From assembly GCA_026992215.1 (NCBI GenBank), contig JALXAI010000212.1, positions 1-6,614 of the forward strand: a DNA stretch of 6,614 bases, read 5' to 3'. The first letter of the stretch is position 1, and each line of letters opens with the position of its first letter. This document shows, one piece after another, positions 6,602-6,614 of this stretch. Under the pieces are notes generated by a model. The model worked only from the letters and a program-made list of their open reading frames with translations, made no database searches and was not told the DNA's origin. The translations under genes were made by a program, and so were the position numbers. Source of the stretch: Desulfobacterales bacterium (GTDB taxonomy: Bacteria > Desulfobacterota > Syntrophobacteria > B119-G9).

Positions 6602-6614
6602 AAGGAAAAAATGG
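6602..6614 (+). promoter_or_regulatory. Ribosome-binding site and ATG of a probable next gene (cut by the window edge)
   Basis: AAGGA at 6602-6606 is followed after four A residues by ATG at 6611-6613. This looks like the start of another plus-strand gene about 60 bp after the TPR gene. Only one codon is visible, so the product cannot be named. A competing possibility is a different frame opening at GTG 6532, overlapping the end of the TPR gene and staying open to the window end. Confidence 0.45.

Overview
The window is a compact, all plus-strand gene block with moderate GC. It reads as one locus for corrinoid (vitamin B12-type) salvage and energised outer-membrane transport. The genes need a Gram-negative cell: a TonB protein, ExbB/ExbD-type proton-channel subunits, and three proteins with Sec-type signal peptides. 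CbiZ together with this kind of Ton cluster, plus frequent AGG/AGA arginine codons and Lys/Glu-rich proteins, suggests an anaerobic deltaproteobacterium (Desulfobacterota-like), possibly thermophilic. That placement is inference from style; no rRNA or other marker is present.

Layout: (1) 1-1161, a CbiZ-type adenosylcobinamide amidohydrolase with a C-terminal extension of about 145 residues. (2) 1193-1996, a secreted coiled-coil DUF3450 protein. (3) about 2046-3479, a long ExbB-like protein of the TtpC type (signal peptide, periplasmic coiled coil, then a MotA/TolQ/ExbB domain). (4) 3485-4099, a short ExbB. (5) about 4126-4542, ExbD. (6) 4539-5225, TonB. (7) a gap of about 125 bp with a weak candidate promoter. 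(8) 5352-6551, an exported TPR protein. The last 63 bases hold a palindrome and a ribosome-binding site with an ATG at the right edge, probably the next gene.

Genes 2 to 6 plus the TPR protein reproduce, in order, the known TonB2-type module of Vibrio and Shewanella (DUF3450 - TtpC - ExbB2 - ExbD2 - TonB2 - TPR). The short gaps and the ATGA or near-ATGA junctions indicate one operon. In the working model, ExbB/ExbD (with TtpC) use the proton gradient to energise TonB, which drives an outer-membrane receptor encoded elsewhere. DUF3450, the TtpC periplasmic coiled coil and the TPR protein are envelope accessories of unsettled function. The unusual element is the neighbour: a corrinoid-remodelling enzyme 31 bp upstream of the Ton module. 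This suggests, without proving it, that the Ton system is devoted to corrinoid uptake and that imported cobinamide or other corrinoids are then remodelled by CbiZ. No receptor, ABC transporter, cobalamin riboswitch, mobile element, CRISPR or RNA gene is visible in the window.
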